Assembly (NCBI RefSeq): GCF_036346595.1
Contig: NZ_CP107834.1
Coordinates: 930,001-994,000, forward strand
Direction of reading: 5' to 3'
From: Streptomyces sp. NBC_00525
GTDB taxonomy: Bacteria; Actinomycetota; Actinomycetes; Streptomycetales; Streptomycetaceae
Length of the DNA: 64,000 nt
The notes under the pieces are model-generated. The model had not been told where the DNA came from and ran no database searches. It saw nothing but the letters and a program-made list of their open reading frames with translations. Below, one piece after another: positions 33,850 to 42,631 of the stretch (its first letter is position 1; every line of letters begins with the position of its first letter). The translations under genes were made by a program, and so were the position numbers.

Positions 33850-35616
33850 CTACAGGTACTGCCCGGTGTTGGCCACCGTGTCGATGGAACGGCCGGTGTC
33901 CGCGCCCTGCTTTCCGGTGACGAGCGTGCGGATGTAGACGATCCGCTCGCCCTTCTTGCCGGAGATGCGGGCCCAGTCGTCCGGGTTGGTGGTGTTCGGC
34001 AGGTCCTCGTTCTCCTTGAACTCGTCCACGCACGCCTGGAGGAGGTGGGAGACCCGCAGGCCCTTCTGGCCGTGGTCGAGGAAGGCCTTGATGGCCATCT
34101 TCTTGGCCCGGTCGACGATGTTCTGGATCATCGCGCCGGAGTTGAAGTCCTTGAAGTACAGGACTTCCTTGTCGCCGTTGGCGTACGTGACCTCGAGGAA
34201 GCGGTTCTCCTCGGACTCGGTGTACATCCGCTCCACGACGGACTGGATCATGGCGTGCGCCGCGGCTTCCTTCGAGCCGGTGTGCTCGGCCAGATCGTCC
34301 GCGTGCAGCGGCAGCGAGGCGGTGAGGTACTTGGCGAAGATGTCCTTCGCGGCCTCCGCGTCCGGGCGCTCGATCTTGATCTTCACATCGAGCCGGCCGG
34401 GGCGCAGGATCGCCGGGTCGATCATGTCCTCGCGGTTGGAGGCGCCGATGACGATGACGTTCTCCAGGCCCTCCACACCGTCGATCTCGGCGAGCAGCTG
34501 CGGGACGATGGTGTTCTCCACGTCCGAGCTGACGCCCGACCCACGGGTGCGGAAGAGGGACTCCATCTCGTCGAAGAAGACGATGACGGGGGTGCCCTCG
34601 CTGGCCTTCTCACGGGCCCGCTGGAAGACCAGGCGGATGTGGCGCTCGGTCTCGCCGACGTACTTGTTGAGGAGCTCGGGGCCCTTGATGTTGAGGAAGT
34701 AGCTCTTTCCGGCGGGCTGGCCGGTGACTTCGGCGACCTTCTTCGCCAGGGAATTGGCGACGGCCTTGGCGATGAGCGTCTTGCCGCAGCCGGGCGGGCC
34801 GTAGAGCAGGATGCCCTTGGGCGGGCGCAGCTCGTGCTCCCGGAAGAGGTCGGGGTGGAGATAGGGGAGCTCGACCGCGTCGCGGATCAGCTCGATCTGG
34901 TCGCCCAGGCCGCCGATCTTGTCGTAGTCGATGTCCGGGACCTCTTCGAGGACGAGTTCCTCGACCTCGCTCTTGGGCACGACCTCGTAGACGTAGCCGG
35001 AGCGGGGTTCGAGCAGCAGGGCGTCGCCGGGGCGGATGGTGGTGTCCAGCAGCGGCTCGGCGAGCCTGACCACCCGTTCCTCGTCGGTGTGCCCGATGAC
35101 CAGGGCGCGCTCGCCGTCCTCGAGGATCTCCTTGAGGGTGACGATGTCCCCGGCGCGCTCGAACTGCATGGCCTCGACCACGTTGAGCGCTTCGTTGAGC
35201 ATGACCTCCTGGCCGCGCCGGAGGTCGTCGAGTTCGACGCTGGGGCTGACGTTCACCCGGAGCTTGCGGCCCCCGGTGAAGATGTCGCAGGTGCCGTCCT
35301 CGTTGGCCTGCAGGAACACCCCGAAACCGGCCGGCGGCTGCGCGAGCCGGTCGACCTCTTCCTTGAGGGCCACGATCTGGTCGCGGGCCTCGCGGAGCGT
35401 ACTGGCGAGCCGCTCGTTCTGGGCGGACACGCCTGCGAGGTTGGTCTGCAACTCGACGATCCGCTCTTCGAGAATCCTCGTATGCCGCGGAGAGTCGGCG
35501 AGCTTGCGTCGCAGGACGGCGATTTCCTGCTCGAGAAAGGCAACCTGGCCGGCTGGGTCTTCGGACCCCCGCACGGGCCGGATGCCGCGGTTGATGTCGT
35601 CGTCGTGGGCTGCCAC
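33850..35616 (-). CDS. arc: Proteasome-associated AAA ATPase ARC (Mpa)
   Basis: The 588-residue hexameric unfoldase recognises Pup and feeds substrates to the proteasome. An N-terminal coiled coil at about 20-75 ([20 protein letters not shown] to [20 protein letters not shown]) binds Pup. OB-fold interdomain and AAA domains follow, with Walker A GPPGCGKT and Walker [13 protein letters not shown]. The C-terminus ends NTGQYL, the GQYL tail that docks on the alpha ring. The GTG at 35616 is chosen because GGAGGTGAGG precedes it. Confidence 0.97.
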   Translation of the reverse strand: MAAHDDDINRGIRPVRGSEDPAGQVAFLEQEIAVLRRKLADSPRHTRILEERIVELQTNLAGVSAQNERLASTLREARDQIVALKEEVDRLAQPPAGFGVFLQANEDGTCDIFTGGRKLRVNVSPSVELDDLRRGQEVMLNEALNVVEAMQFERAGDIVTLKEILEDGERALVIGHTDEERVVRLAEPLLDTTIRPGDALLLEPRSGYVYEVVPKSEVEELVLEEVPDIDYDKIGGLGDQIELIRDAVELPYLHPDLFREHELRPPKGILLYGPPGCGKTLIAKAVANSLAKKVAEVTGQPAGKSYFLNIKGPELLNKYVGETERHIRLVFQRAREKASEGTPVIVFFDEMESLFRTRGSGVSSDVENTIVPQLLAEIDGVEGLENVIVIGASNREDMIDPAILRPGRLDVKIKIERPDAEAAKDIFAKYLTASLPLHADDLAEHTGSKEAAAHAMIQSVVERMYTESEENRFLEVTYANGDKEVLYFKDFNSGAMIQNIVDRAKKMAIKAFLDHGQKGLRVSHLLQACVDEFKENEDLPNTTNPDDWARISGKKGERIVYIRTLVTGKQGADTGRSIDTVANTGQYL

Positions 35617-35859
35617 GGTCCTCACCTCCTCCAAGGGGAGCTGGACGCTTCCTGACCCTACCTGCGTGGGTGGTGATTGAAACCCCTAGATCACAAAGAC
35701 TGCGGGGTGTGTCCGATCTTCACCCTTGCGCTCTCCCCCGTTCCTGGGGGGATACCCACGGTTCAACGCGGGAATGCGGCCGGTTGTATCGTCGAAGCGT
35801 TCAACACCCGTCAGGGCTGGCTCTTTCCCGGTCCGGATACGCAGGAAACGGCAGGCGAC

Positions 35860-36171
35860 ATGACCGTGCGGCAGGACGCTCCCACCGATGGCGAGGCGCA
35901 GGACCTGGAGGTCTGGATCGACCAGGATCTCTGCACGGGCGACGGGATCTGCGTGCAGTACGCGCCCGAGGTGTTCGAGCTGGACATCGACGGTTTGGCA
36001 TATGTGAAGAGCGCCGAGGACGAGCTGCTCCAGGACAAGGGGGCGACCACGCCGGTGCCGCTGCCGCTGCTCCAGGACGTGGTGGACTCGGCGAAGGAGT
36101 GCCCGGGCGACTGCATCCATGTGCGACGCGTTTCGGACAGGGTCGAGGTGTACGGACCGGAGGCGGCCTGA
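35860..36171 (+). CDS. Ferredoxin
   Basis: The 103-residue small ferredoxin has cysteines at 25 and 31 (CTGDGIC) and at 81 and 85 (CPGDC), fitting a single-cluster, probably [3Fe-4S], actinobacterial ferredoxin. These pass electrons to cytochromes P450 or other oxidoreductases. An acidic insertion separates the cysteine groups. The ATG at 35860 follows GGCAGGCG; the longer in-frame extension upstream is unlikely. It is divergent from arc across 243 bp, which holds both promoters. No P450 gene lies nearby. Confidence 0.87.
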   Translation: MTVRQDAPTDGEAQDLEVWIDQDLCTGDGICVQYAPEVFELDIDGLAYVKSAEDELLQDKGATTPVPLPLLQDVVDSAKECPGDCIHVRRVSDRVEVYGPEAA

Positions 36172-36172
36172 T

Positions 36173-36188
36173 CCACCGGCGGCGGTGG
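36173..36188. terminator. Short hairpin between convergent genes
   Basis: CCACCG (36173-36178 region) and CGGTGG form a six-base stem with a four-base loop just past the ferredoxin stop. It is a weak candidate. Confidence 0.35.
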
Positions 36189-36214
36189 GACGCGGGGTGC
36201 CCGGTGCCTCGGGG

Positions 36215-36802
36215 TCAGATGCCGGTGTCGATGGGCTCGGCGGTCTGGCTGTTGCGGACGAAGGCGCCGTTCTGCCACTGCCAGGTGACCTTCTCCTGCT
36301 GGTCGGGGCAGCACGAGGGCACCGATGACGAGGAGTAGCCGAGGAGCGTGGCGGAGATGACGCCGTCGCGCACGGCGAAGTCGCCGACGCTGAACTGCTG
36401 GGCGGGTTCCACCAGGGTCGCCACGACCCTGGGAGCGGACCCGCTCCGCTGTGTCAGGACGTAGACGCCGCTGGGCGGGGTGCCCGATCCGGCCGCGCAG
36501 TGGACCACGGCGACGGTCTCGGGCCGGTCGTCGCCGTCGAGGTCACCGGGGGCCTGCTTGACGACGGTGTGGCCGACGTCGCCGCACTCCAGCGGGAAGT
36601 CCGCCTCGGCCGGGTCGGGGGCCGCGGCCGGCTCCGCCTGCCGCTGCTGGACCGGAGTGCTCCGGGAGGACGTGGAGGCGCTGGCGTCGGGCTGGAACAG
36701 GCCGGCCAGCGCGACGACGGCCGCCATGGCGGTCGCGGTGGCGAGCCAGTGCATGGGCTTGCTGTCGTTGTGCGCGAGGTCCGGGAGTGCGGAGGTCTGC
36801 AC
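36215..36802 (-). CDS. Membrane-anchored or secreted protein of unknown function
   Basis: I do not recognise a family. The roughly 195-residue protein has a cytoplasmic start, one hydrophobic segment (MHWLATATAMAAVVALAGLF) and a Ser/Ala/Pro linker. An extracytoplasmic domain of about 130 residues follows, with three to four cysteines (ECGDVGHTVVK, CCPDQQEKVTWQWQ). The LDGDDRPETVAVVHC stretch resembles secreted or FG-GAP-like repeats. GTG 36802 is preferred because AGGAGACAG lies nine bases ahead; the frame also opens at 36877. It ends convergent with the ferredoxin. Confidence 0.7.
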   Translation of the reverse strand: MQTSALPDLAHNDSKPMHWLATATAMAAVVALAGLFQPDASASTSSRSTPVQQRQAEPAAAPDPAEADFPLECGDVGHTVVKQAPGDLDGDDRPETVAVVHCAAGSGTPPSGVYVLTQRSGSAPRVVATLVEPAQQFSVGDFAVRDGVISATLLGYSSSSVPSCCPDQQEKVTWQWQNGAFVRNSQTAEPIDTGI

Positions 36803-36944
36803 GCGGGCTGTCTCCTGTTGTTCCTGTGGGGCGGCCGTCTGCGTCGGCGGTACGGGGTGGCCAGCATCGTGCCACACCTCACACCGGGGCGGAACGGTGG
36901 GGTGCGCCCGGAGGTGCGGACCGCGTACGGGCGGCTACGAGAAG

Positions 36945-36993
36945 GGCGCCGCCGCCGGGTCTCCGGGTCGGTCCGGGACCCGGCGGCGGCGCC
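36945..36993 (-). terminator. Hairpin terminator after trmI
   Basis: GGCGCCGCCGCCGGGTC (36945-36961) pairs perfectly with 36977-36993 around a 15-base loop, 17 bases past the trmI stop. Confidence 0.8.
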
Positions 36994-37009
36994 GGTACGT
37001 GGCTCGGGG

Positions 37010-37915
37010 TCAGTCGTCGGCGGAGCCGTTGCGACCGCCGGGCCCGTCGTAGTCCTCGCCGTAGGCGCCCTTGGAGGGGCGGCGGCGCCGGGCCGGGGCC
37101 TGGACGCCGTCGGCGAGCCGGCGGGCGGTGACGAGGAAGCCGGTGTGGCCGATCATGCGGTGGTCGGGGCGGACGGCCAGGCCCTCGACGTGCCAGTTGC
37201 GGATCATCGACTCCCAGGGCTGCGGTTCGGCGAAGCAGCCGATCTCGCGGATGGACTCGACCGTCCGGGAGAGCTGGGTGGTGGTGGCGACGTACGCGCA
37301 GAGGATGCCGCCGGGGACGAGCGCCTTGGAGACGACGTCCAGGCACTCCCAGGGGGCCAGCATGTCCAGCACGACGCGGTCCACGTCGGTGTCCGTGAGG
37401 TTGTCCTGGAGGTCGCCGACCGTGAGCTGCCAGGCGGGGTGCGGGCTGCCGAAGTAGCGCTCGACGTTCTGCTGGGCGATCTCGGCGAAGTCCTCGCGGC
37501 GCTCGTAGGAGTGCAGCATGCCCTGCTCGCCGATGGCGCGGAGCAGGAAGGTCGAGAGCGCGCCCGAGCCGACGCCCGCCTCCACGACGCGTGCGCCGGG
37601 GAAGATGTCGCCGAAGGCGAGGATCTGGCCCGCGTCCTTCGGGTAGACCACGGCGGCGCCGCGGGGCATGGACAGGACGTAGTCGGGGAGCAGGGGGCGC
37701 AGCGCGAGGTAGGCGACGTTTCCCGTGGTACGGACCACACTGCCCTCGGGGGCGCCGATCAGCTCGTCGTGCGGGAAGGAACCCTTGTGGGTGTGAAAGC
37801 TCTTCCCGGCTTCGAGCGTGAAGGTGTGGTGGCGTCCCTTGGGATCGGTGAGCTGGACCTGGTCCCCGACCTTGAAGGGCCCGCGTCGGCGGGCGGCACC
37901 GGTCGGTTCAGACAT
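37010..37915 (-). CDS. trmI: tRNA (adenine-N1-)-methyltransferase TrmI
   Basis: The 301-residue enzyme methylates A58 of tRNA. The N-terminal beta domain (RGPFKVGDQVQLTDPKGRHH) is followed by a Rossmann SAM-binding domain with motif I VVEAGVGSGALSTFLL and the catalytic-region VVLDMLAPWECLDVV. A basic, Gly-rich C-terminus (ARRRRPSKGAYGEDYDGPGG) ends it. It lies downstream of the site-2 protease gene but is separated from it by a hairpin. The neighbourhood (RecB-like nuclease, TrmI, ARC) is conserved in actinobacteria. Confidence 0.95.
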   Translation of the reverse strand: MSEPTGAARRRGPFKVGDQVQLTDPKGRHHTFTLEAGKSFHTHKGSFPHDELIGAPEGSVVRTTGNVAYLALRPLLPDYVLSMPRGAAVVYPKDAGQILAFGDIFPGARVVEAGVGSGALSTFLLRAIGEQGMLHSYERREDFAEIAQQNVERYFGSPHPAWQLTVGDLQDNLTDTDVDRVVLDMLAPWECLDVVSKALVPGGILCAYVATTTQLSRTVESIREIGCFAEPQPWESMIRNWHVEGLAVRPDHRMIGHTGFLVTARRLADGVQAPARRRRPSKGAYGEDYDGPGGRNGSADD

Positions 37916-37952
37916 GTGACCAGCGTACCCGTGTTTCGGGGGCCTCCGACCG

Positions 37953-37988
37953 CCCCGCCCGTACGCCTGTGCGACTGTACGGGCGGGG
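37953..37988 (-). terminator. Hairpin terminator after site-2 protease gene
   Basis: CCCCGCCCGTAC (37953-37964) pairs perfectly with 37977-37988 around a 12-base loop, immediately past the stop codon. Confidence 0.8.
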
Positions 37989-37989
37989 T

Positions 37990-39240
37990 TCAGGCGGCCG
38001 GGCGGGCCATGGCGGCGACGAAGGCGCGCTCGACGTCGGCGGTGGAGAGCACGCCGTAGATCTCGCCGGTCTCCTCGACCACCAGGTACTCGGTCGCGGG
38101 GGTGGCCTTGAGGTGGTCCAGGAGCGCTTCCCCGGCGAGTTCGGCGGAGACCTTCATGCCGTCCGTGAGGTCCTGGGCGAGGCCGCTGACGGCGACCCAG
38201 GGCCGGCGGTGCTCCGGGACGGCGACGATCGCGGTCTCCCGGACGAGGGCCTTGGGCGCGCCGGTGCCGTCCACGACGACGAGGGCACGGGCGCCCGCCT
38301 CGTTGGCCCGGCGCAGCGCCTCGGAGAGGGGGGTGGCGTCCTCGACGGGGACGGCGCGCCGGGTGAGGCTGCGGGCGCGCAGGTCGGGGAGGTGTTCGCG
38401 GAGCCGGGCCATGCGCAGGCTGTTCCCGGCGCCGGTCCAGATGATGGCGGCGAGGATCGCGGCGAGCAGGGCGTCGGTGACGGTGTCCATGCCGCTGATC
38501 TCGCCGGCGTCGTTGCCCAGGGAGCCGCTGCGGGTGAGGAGCGGGAGGCCGACGAGCGTGACGACGGCGAGGGCGCGGCCGACCCAGGCGGCGGCGACGG
38601 TGCCGCTCATGGGCTTGCCGGTGATCTTCCAGACGACGGCCCTGAGCATGCGGCCGCCGTCCAGCGGGAGGCCGGGCAGCAGGTTGAAGGCGGCGACGAT
38701 GAGGTTGGAGATCATCAGCCCGCCGAGCAGCACGGCGGGCACGGTGCCGCGTTCGACGAAGCGCAGCGGTACGTAGAAGAGGCCGCCGAGCACGAGGGAG
38801 AGCAGCGGGCCGACGAAGGCGAGGACGAATTCGCGGCCGGGGGTCTCGGACTCCTTCTCGATCTCGGAGACGCCGCCGAAGAACTGGAGCTGGATGCGCC
38901 GTACGGGGAGCTTGTAGCGCAGTGCGGCGATGGTGTGCGCCAGTTCGTGGACGAGCACGGAGGCGTAGAAGGCGATCGCGAAGAAGAGCGCCACGAGGTA
39001 GCGGGCGGCGCCGAGGTCGGGCAGCACCCGGTCGAGCTGGCCGCCGAACACCCAGGTGATCAGGGCCGCGACCAGGAACCAGCTGGGTGCGACGTAGACG
39101 GGCACGCCGAAGGGGCGGCCCATGAGGATGCCGCCTCCGGGCTCGTCCCGGCGCGGGGGCCGGCCCTTTCCGGGGCCGTCGCCGGGGCCGGTGCCCGCCG
39201 GTCCGGCCTGCGGCCGCCGGCTGTCGCCGCTCTCGTCCAC
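37990..39240 (-). CDS. Site-2 protease family zinc metalloprotease with CBS domains
   Basis: The roughly 416-residue intramembrane protease (M50, SpoIVFB/Rip3-like) has HELAH at residues 98-102 and the second metal motif NLLPGLPLDGG (187-197). About six membrane spans are predicted. Two C-terminal CBS domains follow (RAVPVEDATPLSEALRRANE and PATEYLVVEETGEIYGVLST), which may sense adenine nucleotides. The GTG at 39240 follows AAGGGA and is chosen over a far longer open frame without homology. Substrates are unknown; such proteases cleave anti-sigma factors or other membrane-bound regulators. Confidence 0.92.
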   Translation of the reverse strand: MDESGDSRRPQAGPAGTGPGDGPGKGRPPRRDEPGGGILMGRPFGVPVYVAPSWFLVAALITWVFGGQLDRVLPDLGAARYLVALFFAIAFYASVLVHELAHTIAALRYKLPVRRIQLQFFGGVSEIEKESETPGREFVLAFVGPLLSLVLGGLFYVPLRFVERGTVPAVLLGGLMISNLIVAAFNLLPGLPLDGGRMLRAVVWKITGKPMSGTVAAAWVGRALAVVTLVGLPLLTRSGSLGNDAGEISGMDTVTDALLAAILAAIIWTGAGNSLRMARLREHLPDLRARSLTRRAVPVEDATPLSEALRRANEAGARALVVVDGTGAPKALVRETAIVAVPEHRRPWVAVSGLAQDLTDGMKVSAELAGEALLDHLKATPATEYLVVEETGEIYGVLSTADVERAFVAAMARPAA

Positions 39241-39357
39241 GAGGTCCCTTCGGTTCGATGTCCTTCGCGGTGTCTTTCGCCACGATGATGCAGTGTTGGA
39301 GGGTCTGTGGTCGATGGTATGCCGATCGGTGTCGGTGGCGGGCCGTAGGGTCTTCGC

Positions 39358-40314
39358 ATGACCTCCGTTCCGCCGCCCTCCCAGCCGCCCCGACCGGCCC
39401 CTTCGCCGTCGCCGTCTCCGTCGCCGTCCTCGCCGTCGTCGCTCTCGCCGTCGCGGGCGGGCGACTTCATGCAGTGCCCCCTGCTGTACCGCTTCCGGGT
39501 CATCGACAAGCTGCCGGAGAAGCCCAGCGAGGCGGCTACCCGCGGCACGCTGGTCCATGCGGTGCTTGAGCGGCTGTTCGACAGCCCGGCGGCGGAGCGG
39601 ACGCCGGGGCGGGCGACGGCGCTGATTCCGGGCCAGTGGGACCGGCTGCTGGAATCGAGGCCGGAGCTGGCCGAGCTGTTCGCCGGGGACGAGGGGGGCG
39701 AGCGCCTGGCGCGGTGGCTGGGGCAGGCGGAGCAGCTGGTGGAGCGCTGGTTCTCGCTGGAGGACCCGACGCGGCTGGAGCCGGCGGAGCGCGAGCTGTT
39801 CGTCGAGACGGAGCTGGAGTCGGGGCTGCGGCTGCGCGGGGTGATCGACCGGATCGACGTGGCGCCGACGGGCGAGGTCCGGATCGTCGACTACAAGACG
39901 GGGAAGGCGCCGCGTCCGGAGTACGCGGAGGGGGCGCTGTTCCAGATGAAGTTCTACGCCCTGGTGATCTGGCGGCTCAAGGGTGTGGTGCCGCGCCGGC
40001 TCCAGCTGGTCTACCTCGGCAGCGGCGATGTGATGACGTACGACCCGGTGGTGGCGGACCTGGAGCGGGTGGAGCGCAAGCTGCTGGCGCTGTGGGAGGC
40101 GATCTCGCTGGCGACGCGCACGGGCGAGTGGCGGCCGCGCCCGACGAAGCTGTGCGGCTGGTGCGACCATCAGGCGCTCTGTCCGGAATTCGGTGGGACT
40201 CCCCCGGTCTATCCGCTGAGCGTCCGCCCGGCCGGTGACGGGCAGGATGACCAGGGCAGAATGGACCCGGTCCGGGCTGAGGCCGGCCGGCCTGTGGCCC
40301 TCGACGGGCATTGA
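39358..40314 (+). CDS. RecB-family PD-(D/E)XK nuclease with Fe-S cysteine set
   Basis: The 318-residue protein begins with a low-complexity Pro/Ser stretch (residues 14-32). A RecB-like nuclease domain follows: RGTLVHAVLERLFD (motif with catalytic His), GVIDRIDVAPTGEVRIVDYK and the QMKFYALVIWR helix. Four cysteines (C40, C266, C269, C275) have the spacing of the [4Fe-4S] staple of AddB/Cas4-type nucleases. It is probably a stand-alone DNA exonuclease. It is divergent from the site-2 protease gene and nine bases ahead of the response regulator. The conserved neighbourhood with trmI is also seen in mycobacteria. Confidence 0.92.
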   Translation: MTSVPPPSQPPRPAPSPSPSPSPSSPSSLSPSRAGDFMQCPLLYRFRVIDKLPEKPSEAATRGTLVHAVLERLFDSPAAERTPGRATALIPGQWDRLLESRPELAELFAGDEGGERLARWLGQAEQLVERWFSLEDPTRLEPAERELFVETELESGLRLRGVIDRIDVAPTGEVRIVDYKTGKAPRPEYAEGALFQMKFYALVIWRLKGVVPRRLQLVYLGSGDVMTYDPVVADLERVERKLLALWEAISLATRTGEWRPRPTKLCGWCDHQALCPEFGGTPPVYPLSVRPAGDGQDDQGRMDPVRAEAGRPVALDGH

Positions 40315-40323
40315 GGAGATCTG

Positions 40324-40995
40324 GTGGCTATCCGCGTCCTTCTGGTCGACGACCAACCGCTGCTGCGCACGGGCTTCCGGATGATTCTGGAGGCCGAGGG
40401 CGATCTGGTGGTGGTGGGCGAGGCCGGTGACGGCCTCCAGGCCCTGGACCAGGTGCGCGCGCTGCAGCCCGACGTGGTCCTGATGGACATCCGCATGCCC
40501 CGGATGGACGGGGTCGAGGCGACCCGGCAGATCACCGGTCCGGGCCGGGACGGCCCGGCGAAGGTCCTGGTGCTGACCACGTTCGACCTCGACGAGTACG
40601 TGGTGGAGGCGCTGCGTGCCGGGGCCAGCGGCTTTCTGCTCAAGGACGCCCCGGCCGACGAGCTGGTGCAGGCGATCCGGGTGGTGGCGGCCGGCGAGGC
40701 GATGCTCGCCCCGAGCATCACGCGCCGGCTGCTCGACAAGTACGCGGACCATCTGCCGTCCGGCGAGGAGCCCGTGCCGGACACGCTGCACACGCTGACC
40801 GACCGCGAGGTCGAGGTGCTGAAGCTGGTGGCGCGCGGCCTGTCGAACGCGGAGATCGCGGCGGACCTGTTCGTCAGCGAGACGACGGTGAAGACGCATG
40901 TGGGCCATGTGCTGACGAAGCTGGGCCTGCGCGACCGGGTGCAGGCCGCGGTGTACGCGTACGAGAGCGGTCTGGTGCGCCCCGGCGCGCAGTGA
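40324..40995 (+). CDS. NarL/LuxR family response regulator (orphan)
   Basis: The 223-residue protein has a receiver domain with acidic pair D9/D10, phospho-acceptor D55, T85/T86 and K107. A LuxR-type helix-turn-helix follows (LTDREVEVLKLVARGLSNAE, then IAADLFVSETTVKTHVGHVL). The GTG start lies nine bases after the RecB-like gene, preceded by GAGGAGATCTG, so they may be co-transcribed. No histidine kinase gene is adjacent or present in the window. Its partner kinase and targets are unknown. Confidence 0.94.
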   Translation: MAIRVLLVDDQPLLRTGFRMILEAEGDLVVVGEAGDGLQALDQVRALQPDVVLMDIRMPRMDGVEATRQITGPGRDGPAKVLVLTTFDLDEYVVEALRAGASGFLLKDAPADELVQAIRVVAAGEAMLAPSITRRLLDKYADHLPSGEEPVPDTLHTLTDREVEVLKLVARGLSNAEIAADLFVSETTVKTHVGHVLTKLGLRDRVQAAVYAYESGLVRPGAQ

Positions 40996-41006
40996 CGCCG
41001 GGGCGC
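40977..41006. terminator. Bidirectional hairpin overlapping the response regulator stop
   Basis: GCGCCCCGGCG (40977-40987) pairs perfectly with 40996-41006. The left arm is the last coding stretch of the response regulator. It sits between convergent genes. Confidence 0.7.
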
Positions 41007-41020
41007 GGGCGGCGCGGGGT

Positions 41021-42595
41021 TCAGGCGCTGCCCCGGCGCAGCTCCCAGAGCCGCAGATCGGTGCCGGGCCCGACCGCCCATTCGACGCCGCCGACGCCTT
41101 CCAGCGACGCGGTGTACCGCGTCTCCTGCCAGAGCGGGAGTACGGGCACGTCGCGGGCGACGACGTCCTGGAGCCGTTCGAGGGCGGGTACGGCGGCGGT
41201 GCGGTCGGCCGTGCGGCGTGACCGGTCGACGAGGGTGCGGGCCTCGGGCGGGGCGGCGGGGCCGAGGAGGGGCGCCGTGTAGGCGTCGGGGTCCGGGAAG
41301 TCGGGGACCAGGACCGTGCCGTGGACGGCGTAGTCGCCGCGCAGCAGCGCCGGGCCGAAGCGGGCCCGGGGGACGCCCCGGGCCGTGACGTCGAAGAGGC
41401 CGGTGTCGTTGAGCTGCTTCGCGACCGCGTCGAAGGCGGCGGTCTCCGGGCCGTGGCGGTCGTCCGGGTAGTGCAGGGTGAAGCGGACCGGGGTGGGCAC
41501 CTCGGCCTTCTTGAGAAGGGCGGCGGCCCCGGCGGTGTCGGGTTCGCCGTAGGCGCTGTAGAAGGCGTTGGCGTGGGCGGTGACGCCGGCGGGTATCGGC
41601 GAGTACAGCGGCTCGACGGTGCCGCCCCGGACCCGGCTCGCGATGCGGCCCCGGTCGACGGACCGGGCGACGGCGCGGCGGACGGCCCGGTCGCGGACGG
41701 CGGGAGCGCCGGTGTCGAAGCCGAGGTAGCCGATGGCGAGACCGGGCATCTCGGTGAGCCGTACGCCGTCCTCGGGTTCGGCGAGCAGCCGCCGGGCCCG
41801 GTCCGTGGACATGGCGTGGGCCATCACGTCGACGCGCCGTGCGTCGAAGGCCTTCTCCATGGCGGCGGCGTCGGGGAAGACGTCGAGTTCGACCGTGTCG
41901 TCGTGTGTCTCGTGGCTCCCCCGGTACCGGGGATTGCGGGTGAAGGTCGCCTTCACGAGCCGGCCGGATCTGACTTCCGCCTTCATGGTGTACGGCCCCG
42001 AGCCGTCCACCCGGAATCCGTCGCGGGCGGCGTCGGCGGGGTAGTGGGCGCGCGGGACGATCCCGGCGGCCGGGGTGGCCAGCTTGTACGGGAAGGCGGC
42101 GTCCGGGGTGCGGAGGTGGAAGACGATGTCGCGGGTGCCCGCGGTCTCGACGGTGTCGATGCTGTCGAGGAGGGCGGCGGGTCCGCCGTCGGCGCCGATG
42201 CGGCGGACGCGGTCGATGGAGTGGGCGACGTCGTCGGGGGTGACGGGGGTGCTGTCGGCGAAGGTGAGTCCGGTGCGCAGCCGGCAGCGGTAGCTCTCGC
42301 TCCGGCTGTCCGTGAAGCGGCAGTTCTCGGCCGCGTCGGGGACGGGGGCGCCGCCGCCGCGTGGGGTGGCCAGCAGGGTCTGCACGGTCTGCCGCAGCAC
42401 GTTCTGGGCGCCCGGCCCGTGCGCGGTGGCCGGGTCGAGCGGGGCGGGGTCGGTGGTGGAGGCGGCGATCCGGTCCGTGGTGCCGACGACGACGGGGCCG
42501 GTGTCGGTGCCGCCGCCGTCCGGCGCGCCGCAGCCGGCGAGCACGGGCGCCAGCAGGCCCGCGACGGCCGGCAGCACCAGGGTCTTGCGTTTCAT
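41021..42595 (-). CDS. ABC transporter substrate-binding lipoprotein (peptide/solute family 5), orphan
   Basis: The 524-residue protein has a lipoprotein signal (lipobox LAGC, C22) and a family-5 (OppA/DppA-like) fold. Visible segments include YRCRLRTGLTFADSTPVTPD, then DDVAHSIDRVRRIG, the internal YLGFDTGAPAVRDRAVRRAV and the C-terminal VPVLPLWQETRYTASLEGVG. It should bind peptides or other solutes outside the membrane. No cognate permease or ATPase gene lies in the window, so it must use a distant transporter or have another role. It follows the HAD gene by 36 bases. Confidence 0.9.
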   Translation of the reverse strand: MKRKTLVLPAVAGLLAPVLAGCGAPDGGGTDTGPVVVGTTDRIAASTTDPAPLDPATAHGPGAQNVLRQTVQTLLATPRGGGAPVPDAAENCRFTDSRSESYRCRLRTGLTFADSTPVTPDDVAHSIDRVRRIGADGGPAALLDSIDTVETAGTRDIVFHLRTPDAAFPYKLATPAAGIVPRAHYPADAARDGFRVDGSGPYTMKAEVRSGRLVKATFTRNPRYRGSHETHDDTVELDVFPDAAAMEKAFDARRVDVMAHAMSTDRARRLLAEPEDGVRLTEMPGLAIGYLGFDTGAPAVRDRAVRRAVARSVDRGRIASRVRGGTVEPLYSPIPAGVTAHANAFYSAYGEPDTAGAAALLKKAEVPTPVRFTLHYPDDRHGPETAAFDAVAKQLNDTGLFDVTARGVPRARFGPALLRGDYAVHGTVLVPDFPDPDAYTAPLLGPAAPPEARTLVDRSRRTADRTAAVPALERLQDVVARDVPVLPLWQETRYTASLEGVGGVEWAVGPGTDLRLWELRRGSA

Positions 42596-42631
42596 GGGGG
42601 CCGTTCTCCCTGTGGTTCGGGGAGAACGACC

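Noticed and set aside
31996..35655. A 1219-codon plus-strand open frame
   Set aside because: It is antisense to dop and arc, both of which are unmistakable proteins on the minus strand.
37990..40908. A 972-codon minus-strand frame joining the site-2 protease to upstream sequence
   Set aside because: The region above 39240 is antisense to the RecB-like and response regulator genes. The protease has its own GTG with a ribosome-binding site.
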